From Nonlabens arenilitoris (GTDB taxonomy: Bacteria > Bacteroidota > Bacteroidia > Flavobacteriales > Flavobacteriaceae): 64,000 nucleotides of DNA. The stretch lies in contig NZ_MTPW01000001.1 in NCBI RefSeq assembly GCF_002954765.1, forward strand, positions 62,001-126,000. Direction: 5' to 3'. Positions 1 to 8,498 of the stretch are shown here, one piece after another. How positions within the stretch are numbered: the stretch's first letter is position 1; every line of letters starts with the position of its first letter. The notes under the pieces were generated by a model. It was not told the DNA's origin, made no database searches, and saw only the letters and a list, made by a program, of their open reading frames with translations. The position numbers and the translations under genes are program-made.

Positions 1-441
1 GATTATAAAGTTGCATATGCCACTCCATATCCACAAATAAGTTTTGCGTGGAAAGGTGATCAAAAATTAAGCGGTAAAGAGCTTGAAGATGCCATTGCGT
101 ATGCTGCAACGAACTTTAATAATGATAGCTTTTGGGTGGTAGCGCCACATAAAATATTTGATATAGGGACAGAACGCGAGCTCATTGAAGAAGATGGTAA
201 AAGAAAACTACTCGTCCGTTATAAATCTGGTGGAACAACTCCTGGAGACGTTTATTTATGGGAAGTTGATGAAAACAACATCCCTATTGCTTTTAAAATG
301 TGGGTGAGTATTATTCCTTTAGATGGTATCGAGGCAAAATGGAACGACTGGAAAATGACTGATGGTGGATTTCCTTTACCAACTACACGTAGTCTATATG
401 GTATAGAAATACCTGTTACTGATGTAAAAGTGATAAGGTAA
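1..441 (+). CDS. C-terminal part of an unrecognised protein (truncated by the window edge)
   Basis: The reading frame is open from base 1 to a TAA at 439-441 and gives 146 residues of the end of a longer protein. An internal GTG at 136 opens the same frame but is not a likely start, because the frame runs on upstream without a stop. The visible part is soluble, rich in aromatic residues and beta-strand-like, with a Trp-rich stretch (AKWNDWKM) near the end. I recognise no catalytic motif and no T9SS tail. It ends directly against the stop of the convergent XRE gene with no gap. Function unknown. Confidence 0.75.
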   Translation, partial: DYKVAYATPYPQISFAWKGDQKLSGKELEDAIAYAATNFNNDSFWVVAPHKIFDIGTERELIEEDGKRKLLVRYKSGGTTPGDVYLWEVDENNIPIAFKMWVSIIPLDGIEAKWNDWKMTDGGFPLPTTRSLYGIEIPVTDVKVIR

Positions 442-645
442 TCACTCATCACTTTCTTCAAGAATAAAAATATCTTCAACGGGTACTTTAAAAAGTCTTG
501 ACATTTTAAGAGCAAGTACGGTTGATGGAACATATCTGTTTTTTTCAATAGAACTTATGGTTTGTCTAGACACACCTATGGCTTGAGCTAATTCTGTTTG
601 ATTCATATGATGAATCGCACGTTGTACGTGAACCGTATTCTTCAT
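442..645 (-). CDS. Small XRE-family helix-turn-helix regulator
   Basis: This 67-residue protein is almost entirely one Cro/CI-type DNA-binding domain. The helix-turn-helix is MNQTELAQAIGVSRQTISSI (residues 14-33), followed by EKNRYVPSTVLALKMSRLF and an acidic tail. It matches the short stand-alone XRE proteins (YozG/DUF-partner type) that sit next to small membrane proteins. Its ATG shares one base with the stop of the upstream membrane-protein gene (TAATG), so the two are translationally coupled. It probably represses its own operon through the inverted repeat at 1095-1143. The family call is secure; the target and signal are inferred. Confidence 0.9.
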   Translation of the reverse strand: MKNTVHVQRAIHHMNQTELAQAIGVSRQTISSIEKNRYVPSTVLALKMSRLFKVPVEDIFILEESDE

Positions 646-1097
646 TACAACTGCTTTTTAAAAATCTGAAAATACATAAGATAATAAAACAGATATGACG
701 AAATGATAAAGAAAAAACTCTGATCATATTCCCAATCCTGTGGCAATTCATCTTTGATACTGTTAACGGTAACGACTACTATCCTCATCATCAATAGCGT
801 AAATGTACCTAGTACAAATGCAAAAGCAAACGCTCGATACCTTAAACCTTTAATACGTTCATCTTCATTTTTATCTTTGGCTAGCGTTATTATAAAAAGA
901 CCAACTAATATAAAATGCATACATAACTCCTTAAAAAATAGCGCATGATCAACTGCCTGTAAGGCTATTATTGTCATGGCGATTATAGAAAGGATACACA
1001 CTCCTATACCTATCCATAAAAAAGAAGCTGGTAATAACGGAAATGCACCGCCTTTTTTTTCTAACTCGCAAAATCTTTTTAAAATAGAACCCTTCAT
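645..1097 (-). CDS. Four-helix membrane protein paired with the XRE regulator
   Basis: The 150-residue protein has about four hydrophobic segments (roughly residues 21-46, 55-71, 88-110 and 126-145) separated by short charged loops, including the cytoplasmic-looking KDKNEDERIKGLRYR. No enzyme motif is seen. Small membrane proteins of this kind are commonly co-transcribed with an adjacent XRE repressor in Bacteroidota and Bacillota; the role of such pairs is poorly known. It is the first gene of the two-gene operon. The start codon lies inside the left arm of the operator-like inverted repeat, so binding there would cover the start of the message. Confidence 0.75.
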   Translation of the reverse strand: MKGSILKRFCELEKKGGAFPLLPASFLWIGIGVCILSIIAMTIIALQAVDHALFFKELCMHFILVGLFIITLAKDKNEDERIKGLRYRAFAFAFVLGTFTLLMMRIVVVTVNSIKDELPQDWEYDQSFFFIISSYLFYYLMYFQIFKKQL

Positions 1098-1143
1098 AAT
1101 GTAAAGTTATTTTATTATTATGACAAATATACTTTACATTATG
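1095..1143 (-). promoter_or_regulatory. Operator-like 13-bp inverted repeat around a -7 box
   Basis: CATAATGTAAAGT (1095-1107) and its exact reverse complement (1131-1143) flank a 23-bp spacer. On the minus strand a perfect Bacteroidota -7 box, TATATTTG, lies at 1131-1124 and overlaps one arm by a base. The other arm contains the ATG of the membrane-protein gene. This is the usual geometry of an autorepressor operator; the adjacent XRE protein is the obvious candidate ligand. The inverted repeat and the box are seen directly; regulation is inferred. No clear -33 TTTG element was found. Confidence 0.7.
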
Positions 1144-1179
1144 GAAAGAATACCATATTTCTCAAATTTTATTTTTTAA

Positions 1180-1662
1180 TTATTCAATGGCCTCATATTC
1201 TATATAATCTTGTGATTCTATTAAATCTGACTCATTATATACCTGCCACAATTGATAATAGTCTACAGATAATCTATTGTAATATAGATTACTGATTAAA
1301 ATAACTTTAGCGACAATCAAGTAAGTATGCCACAAAGCTCCATGATAATCATCGTTAAAGTGTAGAAACACCGTTACTAGTATCCCTAAAGCAATGGACC
1401 AACGTAAACAAACAGACGTATATAGACCAGTTAAAATAAGTACACCTATAAATAGTTCAACAAATGGTAAGAATGGAGTAATCATTGACAACAAATTTTG
1501 AAAATTTAATGTACTAGAATAGTTGATACTATCCATATAATAACTATCAAAATCAAATAGGTTGGAACCAGCATGATAGATTAAATAAGCACCTAATAGA
1601 ACTCTTAAAAATAAATAAGCAATAGAATATTGATCGTTTTTTGTTTGGTATAAATGTTTCAT
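1180..1662 (-). CDS. DoxX-like integral membrane protein
   Basis: A 160-residue protein with about four membrane segments in the DoxX/DoxD arrangement: a first helix ending LGAYLIYHAGSNLF (about 23-37), then FLPFVELFIGVLILTGLYT (about 64-82), a third helix containing ALGILVTVFLHF, and a fourth in LWHTYLIVAKVILISNLYY. The Phe/Glu-containing second helix and the HF/HTY positions fit the family, which includes terminal quinol oxidase subunits and redox-linked membrane proteins of uncertain function. The C-terminal 30 residues are acidic and soluble. It appears monocistronic. The exact role is unknown. Confidence 0.65.
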   Translation of the reverse strand: MKHLYQTKNDQYSIAYLFLRVLLGAYLIYHAGSNLFDFDSYYMDSINYSSTLNFQNLLSMITPFLPFVELFIGVLILTGLYTSVCLRWSIALGILVTVFLHFNDDYHGALWHTYLIVAKVILISNLYYNRLSVDYYQLWQVYNESDLIESQDYIEYEAIE

Positions 1663-1868
1663 ATAACCTTATTGAGAATTTAACATATAGTATAGACGAT
1701 TTTTTAATTCTCACGGTTTTAAAAATTCATTTATTAGATATATTTCAAATTTTTCTGTTCAACTCACTAATATATTTATCTAAGAGACGTTCAACAACAG
1801 GTTTATCGGATTAAAATCTCTTAAAGATTGCAAACAATGACACAGAACTTTAAGTAGACTTTAAACTC

Positions 1869-1875
1869 TAATTTG
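1869..1875 (+). promoter_or_regulatory. Candidate -7 box for uvrA
   Basis: TAATTTG at 1869-1875 matches TAnnTTG and lies 37 bp before the preferred ATG at 1913. A second TAnnTTCG box at 1888-1895 is also possible but would leave a leader of only about 10 nt. I saw no LexA-type (SOS) operator here. Confidence 0.4.
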
Positions 1876-1912
1876 AAGCGCTTTAAGTAACTTCGCAAGA
1901 TTGCAAAAAACT

Positions 1913-4747
1913 ATGGCGAGACCTCAAGAATTTATTGAAGTAAAAGGTGCAAGAGCACATAATCTTAAGAATATCGATATTGACATACCACGTGAGCAGT
2001 TAGTTGTGATCACTGGTCTATCTGGTTCAGGAAAATCATCGCTAGCGTTTGATACTATATATGCTGAAGGTCAGCGCCGTTATATAGAAACATTCAGTGC
2101 TTATGCACGCCAGTTTTTAGGTGGATTAGAACGTCCAGATGTAGATAAAATAGATGGCCTTTCTCCAGTAATCGCTATCGAACAAAAAACAACTAGTAAA
2201 AGTCCACGCAGTACGGTAGGTACTATTACAGAGATTTATGACTTTTTAAGACTGCTTTTTGCAAGAGCCAGTGATGCTTATTCTTACAACACAGGTAAGA
2301 AGATGGTAAGCTATAGCGACGAGCAAATAAGGGACCTTATTATTGATGAATATAAAGGAGACCGCATCAACATTCTTGCGCCAGTCGTTAACTCAAGAAA
2401 AGGACATTATCGCGAGCTGTTTGAATCTATTGCAAAACAAGGTTTTGTAAAAGTACGTGTAGATGGTGTCATTCTAGACATTCAAAAAGGAATGAAACTA
2501 GACCGCTATAAAACACACGATATTGAAATAGTTATAGATCGTATTGTACCTGGCGATAGTGAAGAAGATATTAAAAGATTAGATGCTTCCATAAATACAG
2601 CAATGTATCACGGGAACGATATTCTTATGCTGGTTAAAGCTGGCGATAAAGAAGGACGTTATTTCTCTAGAACATTAATGTGTCCAGAAACAGGCATCTC
2701 TTATCCAGAACCTGAGCCAAACAACTTTTCATTCAACTCTCCTAAAGGTGCCTGCCCAAAATGTAATGGTATTGGGAAATTATATCAGGTAAACCCTAAT
2801 AAAATATTGCCCGACCATAGCATATCTATTGCTAAAGGTGGACTCGCGCCCTATCCTACTATGAAAAAGGATTGGATTTTTAAGCAGCTAGATTTAATTG
2901 CTCAAAAGTTCAATTTTAAACTTACTGATCCTGTAAATCAATTGCCAGAAGAGGCTATCCAGATGATTCTCTACGGTGGTAATGAGTCTTTAGAAGTAAA
3001 TTCTAAAGACCTAGGTGTAAAGCGCAAGTATAAAATAGATTTTGAAGGTATAGCAAACTTCATTGATCAAACCTATAGTAATAACGACAGCACATCTTTA
3101 CAGCGCTGGGCAAAAGAGTTTATGGATCACATAGACTGTCCATCTTGTGAAGGAGCACGACTGCGCAAAGAATCGCTTTACTTTAAAGTTAATGAAATGA
3201 ACATCGCGCAGTTAGCAAATATGGACATTGCAGAGCTGGTAGAATGGTTTGATGGTTTGGGAACCACGCTTTCGCGAAAGCAAGAACAAATAGCCACAGA
3301 GCTCTTAAAAGAAATACGTGTTAGATTACAGTTTCTGCTAGATGTTGGACTAGACTATTTATCTTTAAATCGTAGTGCAAAATCACTTTCTGGTGGTGAG
3401 GCACAACGTATAAGACTTGCCACTCAAATAGGTTCTCAACTAGTAGGTGTTTTATATATACTAGATGAACCTAGTATAGGACTACATCAACGAGATAATG
3501 AGAAATTGATTAATTCTCTAGAGTCTTTAAGAGACACCGGTAACAGCGTGGTGGTGGTAGAACATGATAAAGATATGATTGAGCGTGCAGACTATGTCAT
3601 AGACATAGGACCACGCGCAGGAAAATATGGTGGCGAGATCATCTCAAAAGGAACACCTGCCGAAATCTTGAAACACGATACACTTACCGCTCAATATATG
3701 AATGGTAAACTAGAAATTGAAGTCCCTAAAGCAAGACGCAAAGGTAACGGTGAGAAAATATCGCTTAAAGGTTGTACCGGTAATAACCTTAAGAATGTAT
3801 CGATAGATTTACCACTAGGAAAAATGATTGTAGTAACTGGTGTATCAGGTAGCGGTAAATCCACATTAATTAATGAGACGCTCTACCCTATTATGAATGC
3901 TCATTTTTTTAATGGAGTAAAAATACCTAAACCTTATAAAAGCATTAAAAATCTTGATGCAGTAGATAAAGTAATTGACATTAACCAAAGTCCTATAGGG
4001 AGAACACCACGTTCTAATCCTGCCACCTATACTAAAACCTTTGATGAAATAAGAAGCCTATTTGCAAAAACTCCAGAAGCATTAATACGAGGTTATAAGC
4101 CAGGTCGTTTCAGCTTTAACGTGGTAGGCGGACGTTGCGAAACCTGTAAAGGTGGTGGACTACGTGTGATAGAGATGAATTTTTTACCTGATGTTTATGT
4201 CACTTGTGAGACCTGTCAGGGAAAAAGATTTAATAGAGAAACACTTGAGATACGATATAAAGGAAAATCAATAAGTGATGTTCTTAATATGACTATTAAT
4301 GAAGCAACAGATTTCTTTGAACCTATTCCTAAAATATATCGCAAGCTTAAGACCATTAAAGATGTCGGACTAGGTTATATTACTTTAGGACAACAGTCTA
4401 CTACTCTATCTGGTGGAGAAGCGCAACGTATTAAACTTGCTAGTGAATTATCAAAAAGAGATACCGGTAATACTTTTTATATACTAGATGAACCTACTAC
4501 AGGATTGCATTTTGAAGATATTAGAGTATTATTGCTGGTTCTTAATAAATTAGTCGATAAAGGAAATACCGTTCTAATTATTGAGCACAACATGGATGTA
4601 ATTAAAATTGCAGATCATATTATAGATGTAGGTCCAGAAGGTGGACGTGGTGGTGGAGAAATTCTCGCTACCGGAACACCAGAAAAGGTCGCAAAACATA
4701 AAACAAGTCACACTGCACGATTCTTGAAGAAAGAATTAGGCATGTGA
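1913..4747 (+). CDS. uvrA: Excinuclease ABC subunit A (UvrA)
   Basis: The DNA-damage recognition ATPase of nucleotide excision repair, 944 residues, full length. The first ABC module has Walker [10 protein letters not shown] (35-43) and signature [12 protein letters not shown] near residue 493. The second has [10 protein letters not shown] near 643 and [12 protein letters not shown] near 832. CxxC pairs for the zinc modules are visible ([20 protein letters not shown]...CETCQGKRF). I chose ATG 1913 ([10 protein letters not shown]); an upstream in-frame TTG at 1901 adds only four residues. A GCTTTCGCGAAAGC palindrome is read here as LSRK in a variable helix. It stands alone with its own promoter. 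Confidence 0.97.
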   Translation: MARPQEFIEVKGARAHNLKNIDIDIPREQLVVITGLSGSGKSSLAFDTIYAEGQRRYIETFSAYARQFLGGLERPDVDKIDGLSPVIAIEQKTTSKSPRSTVGTITEIYDFLRLLFARASDAYSYNTGKKMVSYSDEQIRDLIIDEYKGDRINILAPVVNSRKGHYRELFESIAKQGFVKVRVDGVILDIQKGMKLDRYKTHDIEIVIDRIVPGDSEEDIKRLDASINTAMYHGNDILMLVKAGDKEGRYFSRTLMCPETGISYPEPEPNNFSFNSPKGACPKCNGIGKLYQVNPNKILPDHSISIAKGGLAPYPTMKKDWIFKQLDLIAQKFNFKLTDPVNQLPEEAIQMILYGGNESLEVNSKDLGVKRKYKIDFEGIANFIDQTYSNNDSTSLQRWAKEFMDHIDCPSCEGARLRKESLYFKVNEMNIAQLANMDIAELVEWFDGLGTTLSRKQEQIATELLKEIRVRLQFLLDVGLDYLSLNRSAKSLSGGEAQRIRLATQIGSQLVGVLYILDEPSIGLHQRDNEKLINSLESLRDTGNSVVVVEHDKDMIERADYVIDIGPRAGKYGGEIISKGTPAEILKHDTLTAQYMNGKLEIEVPKARRKGNGEKISLKGCTGNNLKNVSIDLPLGKMIVVTGVSGSGKSTLINETLYPIMNAHFFNGVKIPKPYKSIKNLDAVDKVIDINQSPIGRTPRSNPATYTKTFDEIRSLFAKTPEALIRGYKPGRFSFNVVGGRCETCKGGGLRVIEMNFLPDVYVTCETCQGKRFNRETLEIRYKGKSISDVLNMTINEATDFFEPIPKIYRKLKTIKDVGLGYITLGQQSTTLSGGEAQRIKLASELSKRDTGNTFYILDEPTTGLHFEDIRVLLLVLNKLVDKGNTVLIIEHNMDVIKIADHIIDVGPEGGRGGGEILATGTPEKVAKHKTSHTARFLKKELGM
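3268..3281. repeat. Iterated palindrome copy 1 (in uvrA)
   Basis: Perfect 14-bp palindrome GCTTTCGCGAAAGC, here without the outer C/G pair. It is read in the frame that gives L-S-R-K inside the uvrA coding sequence. Confidence 0.95.
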
Positions 4748-4769
4748 TGCACTTTCAATAAAACAATTT

Positions 4770-4792
4770 TTGCTATTAATCATTAATAGCAA
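4770..4792. other. AT-rich 11-bp inverted repeat between uvrA and the LOG gene
   Basis: TTGCTATTAAT and its exact reverse complement are separated by one base, 23-45 bp after the uvrA stop. It could fold as a weak terminator hairpin or be a dimeric protein site. The lack of a T-run on the plus strand argues against strong termination. Confidence 0.4.
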
Positions 4793-4853
4793 TAAAATAA
4801 AAAACAACGTTAAGGTGGTAAAGCGCCAGTTTAATTAAGAAATTAAAAATATT

Positions 4854-5543
4854 ATGAGAAAAGAAGCTAGAGAAAAAGGATGGAATGAAAAGAAGACTAA
4901 CGACAGTTGGGCTACTTTTAAAATATTATCTGAATTTGTAATGGGATTTGAGCGCATGAGTCGTATCGGTCCATGTGTATCTATTTTTGGTAGTGCGAGA
5001 TTAAAACCAGATAATAAATACTATCAACTAGCCACAGAAATTGCTGGTAAAATTGTAGATAATGGCTATGGTGTTATCACCGGTGGTGGACCTGGTATTA
5101 TGGAAGCAGGTAATAAAGGTGCGCATCTTAATGGTGGTACATCTGTAGGTTTAAATATAGCATTGCCTTTTGAACAGCATGATAACCCATATATCGATCA
5201 CGATAAGAGTCTAGATTTTGACTACTTTTTTGCAAGAAAAGTAATGTTTGTAAAATATTCTCAAGGTTTTGTAGTAATGCCAGGAGGATTCGGTACGTTA
5301 GATGAGTTGTTTGAAGCAATAACCTTAATTCAAACTAATAAGATTGGTAAGTTTCCTATCATTTTAGTAGGAACTGAATTCTGGAGTGGATTACTAGATT
5401 GGATTAAAGGTACACTAGATAAGAAGTTCTTTACTATTAGTCCTGAAGACATCGACTTACTACATGTTGTGGACACATCTGATGAGGCAGTTGCCATTAT
5501 CAATGAATTCTACCAGAAGTATGATTTAAGTCCTAACTTCTAA
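4854..5543 (+). CDS. LOG-family nucleotide phosphoribohydrolase (TIGR00730)
   Basis: Rossmann-fold protein of 229 residues. The family cleaves the N-glycosidic bond of nucleotide 5'-monophosphates (cytokinin-activating LOG type, or general nucleotide salvage in bacteria). Diagnostic motifs are SIFGSAR (43-49), the loop GYGVITGGGPGIMEAGNKGA (71-90) and the active-site motif PGGFGTLDE (143-151). The extra 35-residue charged N-terminus is typical of the longer bacterial LOG proteins. Its substrate in this organism is not shown by the sequence; a cytokinin role is not implied. It follows uvrA after 106 bp but is not obviously part of its transcript. Confidence 0.88.
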   Translation: MRKEAREKGWNEKKTNDSWATFKILSEFVMGFERMSRIGPCVSIFGSARLKPDNKYYQLATEIAGKIVDNGYGVITGGGPGIMEAGNKGAHLNGGTSVGLNIALPFEQHDNPYIDHDKSLDFDYFFARKVMFVKYSQGFVVMPGGFGTLDELFEAITLIQTNKIGKFPIILVGTEFWSGLLDWIKGTLDKKFFTISPEDIDLLHVVDTSDEAVAIINEFYQKYDLSPNF

Positions 5544-5620
5544 AACTTAAAACTAATCTCGTATTTTATTCGTTAATATTCTGTACACTGCTAACCTACC
5601 AAAGCAAATACCATAACGAT

Positions 5621-8440
5621 TTGAGAAAACTTACGTTTATTTTGCTTTTGATGTTGTCTTGTATTTCACAAGCACAGCACTCACACCATATGATCGCTAC
5701 CTTAGAATCAGAGTCTGATGTTTTACATATCAAAGACTCTATGATTGTAAAAAACGACAGCGATGTGAGTTGGGATAAAATAGTGATGCTGGATTGGGCA
5801 CACGCTTTTAGTTCAAAAGATACTCCACTAGCCAATCGATTTGCTGAGGACTTTAAAAATAAATTTCAATTTGCCCCAGAAGATGATCGTGGTAAAACGG
5901 TCTTTAAATCTTCCACAGCAAATTTAGATTTTACAATAAAAAGACTACCTCATCAAGTAGACATCATCGAGCTACATCTTACAGAACCTTTATTACCAGG
6001 AGCCTCAAAAACGATAGCTTGGGAATATGATATTGTGATACCAGAAGATGACTTTACAGGCTATGGTAAAAGTAGTACAGGCAATTATGCTTTGCGTTAT
6101 TGGTATATCACGCCAGCAGTATTTGATCAAGGTGAATGGCAATATTTCTCGCATAAAGGAATTAACGACTACTATCCAGCTTTAGCAAATTACTCAATAT
6201 CCATACACCTGCCTACTTCTCATCAAGTAGTGACTAATGCACCTATTATAACTTCTGGATTAACAGATTACAAAAACAGCTACTTATTAAAAGGCAACTA
6301 CCTATCCCATGTAGAGCTTTATCTTGAACAAAATCTTCAACGTTATAAAAACTTTGGTGTTCCTGATTTAAATGTTACCACAGATATTGAAGACGGCGAT
6401 GTACCACCAGAGCTAAAAGCCCTATTTATAGATCGTATTTCTGGATTTTTAAATGAAAATTTAGGAGCATATGCATATTCTAACATGCTTATAACAGATC
6501 GATATTATAGAGAAGATCCTGTTTATGGTTTGAGTTCCTTACCTGATTTTATCAATCCATTTCCAGCAGGTTTTACCTATGAAATAAAAATGATCAAAGC
6601 CATGACTAGAAGATGGCTAGAAAGCGGTGCCAGATTACATCCCAGAAATGAAAACTGGTTGCAAGACGGTATGATGGTTTATCTATTGCATAAATATAAC
6701 GAGACCTATTATCCAGATCTCAAAATAGCTGGTAAGCTTAGTGATATTTGGGGAATTAGAGGATTTAATATCACACAATTAGATTTTAATGACCAATACG
6801 CATTTCTATATTTAAATAGTGCGAGATTAAATCTAGATCAAAGTATAACTACACCATCTGATTCTTTAGTAAAATATAATCAACAATTAGGCATCATTAA
6901 TAAGGCTGCTATAGGCTTAAGATATTTACAAGATTATTCTGGCAACAACTCTGTAGACCAGACGATTAAAGAGTTTTATCAAAATAATAAGTTGAAATTA
7001 TCTCACGTCAGTGATTTTAAAACTATTCTAGAAAGTAAAAATTCTAAAAGCATCGACTGGTTTTTTGAAGATTATATTGCTAAGTATACTCGTATGGACT
7101 GGAAAATCAAACGTGTAAAAAATGTAGGCGATTCAGTAAAAGTATATCTTAAAAATAAATCAGATAGAGACCTTCCTATAGCTCTCTACAGTCTCGATAA
7201 AGATAGTATCATTGAAAAATTATGGATTGATCATGTTGTAGAAGATACTGTAATTACGCTTTCGCGAAAGCGTGCTAACAGAATTTCTCTCAATTATGAA
7301 AAACTCATCCCAGAGTTTACCATGCATGATAACTATAAAACTTTAAAAGGATTTGCTCAAAATAGACCTATTGAATTCAGACTCTTTAAAGACATTGAAG
7401 ATCCAGAAAGAGCACAAGTATTTTTAATGCCTGACTTAGGGTTTAACGTATATGATGGCGTTACTGTAGGAGCACGATTTTCAAATGGGACATTATTACC
7501 TAAACCATTTAGATATACAATAAAACCTATTTATGGTCTGAACTCTAACAAAGTAATTGGATCTATCGGTTTATCTTATACACATAATTTAGAAAAACAT
7601 GATGAGAGCATTTATTTTGTGCGCTATGGCGTGTCTGCAAATCGTTTTTCTTATGCAGATGATTTACTGTACCGTCGTGCGAGTGCCTGGCTTAATTTAG
7701 GTTTCAGACCAAAAGATTTGCGTAGCAATAAAAGATCATTTCTTACCTTCAGGAACGTATTAGTAGATAGAGATAGAGATCCTGCAAATCCAGTAAATGA
7801 GCCCGATTATAATGTTTTCTCCATCAACTATAATAATCAAGATCGTAACTTCAAGAGGTATTTTAGCTATAACGCAGGCGTTGAAGTCTCTAGCAGATTT
7901 AGTAAGGCGACTTTTAGAACACAGTGGAGAAAACTGTTTAAAGACAATAGACAATTAAACATCAGATTTTTTACCGGTGCATTTTTACATAACGAGACTC
8001 AAAATGATGGGAACTTTTTCTCATTTGCACTAGATAGACCTACAGATTATCTCTTTGATTATAATTATTATGGTCGCTCAGATGAAAGTGGTTTCTTCTC
8101 ACAACAACTTATCATTGCCGAAGGTGGTTTTAAATCACAACTAGAAACACCATACGCAAACCAATTTATAAGCACGGTTAATACATCATACAGTATCTGG
8201 AAATATGTATTTGCATATGCAGATGTAGGTGTTGTCAAAAACAGAAATACACCACTTGCTGGCGTTTATGATTCTGGATTAAGGTTAAATTTATTACAAG
8301 ATTATTTTGAAGTCTACTTACCTATTTATAGTAGTAATGGCTGGGAAGTAGGTCAAGGCGATTATGACCAGCGAGTAAGATTTATACTTACACTCGATTT
8401 GAATACTCTTACTGGTTTGTTTACTCGCAGATGGTATTAG
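5621..8440 (+). CDS. Exported protein with a degenerate M1-peptidase-like domain and a C-terminal outer-membrane barrel
   Basis: 939 residues from a TTG start; no in-frame ATG lies upstream, and the TTG gives a clean signal peptide cleaved near SQA-Q (residues 16-19). Residues about 20-450 resemble the N-terminal and catalytic parts of M1 aminopeptidases. The zinc site is lost: HExxH is replaced by K326-A-M-T-R330, and the third ligand in WLxEG is D349 (WLQDG). The spacing between them is exactly that of HExxH-x18-E and the following Trp is kept. From about 590 the protein is beta-rich with alternating aromatics and ends in a terminal aromatic (TRRWY), as outer-membrane barrels do. It is probably a non-catalytic surface protein; its role is unknown. 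Confidence 0.75.
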   Translation: MRKLTFILLLMLSCISQAQHSHHMIATLESESDVLHIKDSMIVKNDSDVSWDKIVMLDWAHAFSSKDTPLANRFAEDFKNKFQFAPEDDRGKTVFKSSTANLDFTIKRLPHQVDIIELHLTEPLLPGASKTIAWEYDIVIPEDDFTGYGKSSTGNYALRYWYITPAVFDQGEWQYFSHKGINDYYPALANYSISIHLPTSHQVVTNAPIITSGLTDYKNSYLLKGNYLSHVELYLEQNLQRYKNFGVPDLNVTTDIEDGDVPPELKALFIDRISGFLNENLGAYAYSNMLITDRYYREDPVYGLSSLPDFINPFPAGFTYEIKMIKAMTRRWLESGARLHPRNENWLQDGMMVYLLHKYNETYYPDLKIAGKLSDIWGIRGFNITQLDFNDQYAFLYLNSARLNLDQSITTPSDSLVKYNQQLGIINKAAIGLRYLQDYSGNNSVDQTIKEFYQNNKLKLSHVSDFKTILESKNSKSIDWFFEDYIAKYTRMDWKIKRVKNVGDSVKVYLKNKSDRDLPIALYSLDKDSIIEKLWIDHVVEDTVITLSRKRANRISLNYEKLIPEFTMHDNYKTLKGFAQNRPIEFRLFKDIEDPERAQVFLMPDLGFNVYDGVTVGARFSNGTLLPKPFRYTIKPIYGLNSNKVIGSIGLSYTHNLEKHDESIYFVRYGVSANRFSYADDLLYRRASAWLNLGFRPKDLRSNKRSFLTFRNVLVDRDRDPANPVNEPDYNVFSINYNNQDRNFKRYFSYNAGVEVSSRFSKATFRTQWRKLFKDNRQLNIRFFTGAFLHNETQNDGNFFSFALDRPTDYLFDYNYYGRSDESGFFSQQLIIAEGGFKSQLETPYANQFISTVNTSYSIWKYVFAYADVGVVKNRNTPLAGVYDSGLRLNLLQDYFEVYLPIYSSNGWEVGQGDYDQRVRFILTLDLNTLTGLFTRRWY
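7258..7271. repeat. Iterated palindrome copy 2 (in the M1-like gene)
   Basis: GCTTTCGCGAAAGC, extended here to the 18-bp palindrome ACGCTTTCGCGAAAGCGT (7256-7273). It is read as L-S-R-K-R. Confidence 0.95.
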
Positions 8441-8447
8441 AAAGACT

Positions 8448-8479
8448 ATTGCATCTACACCACGTAATCATTACCTTTG
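8448..8479 (+). promoter_or_regulatory. Promoter of the E1 / channel / miaA operon
   Basis: A perfect -7 box TACCTTTG (8472-8479) follows ATTG (8448-8451) with 20 bp between, matching the Bacteroidota TTTG-N19-21-TAnnTTTG pattern in all but one base. The ATG is 19 nt beyond the box. Confidence 0.7.
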
Positions 8480-8498
8480 CAAGACTATAAAAAAGGCT

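Noticed and set aside
566..948. Small open frames overlapping the XRE and membrane-protein genes (566-751 minus, 754-948 plus)
   Set aside because: They are out-of-frame or antisense shadows of well-supported genes.
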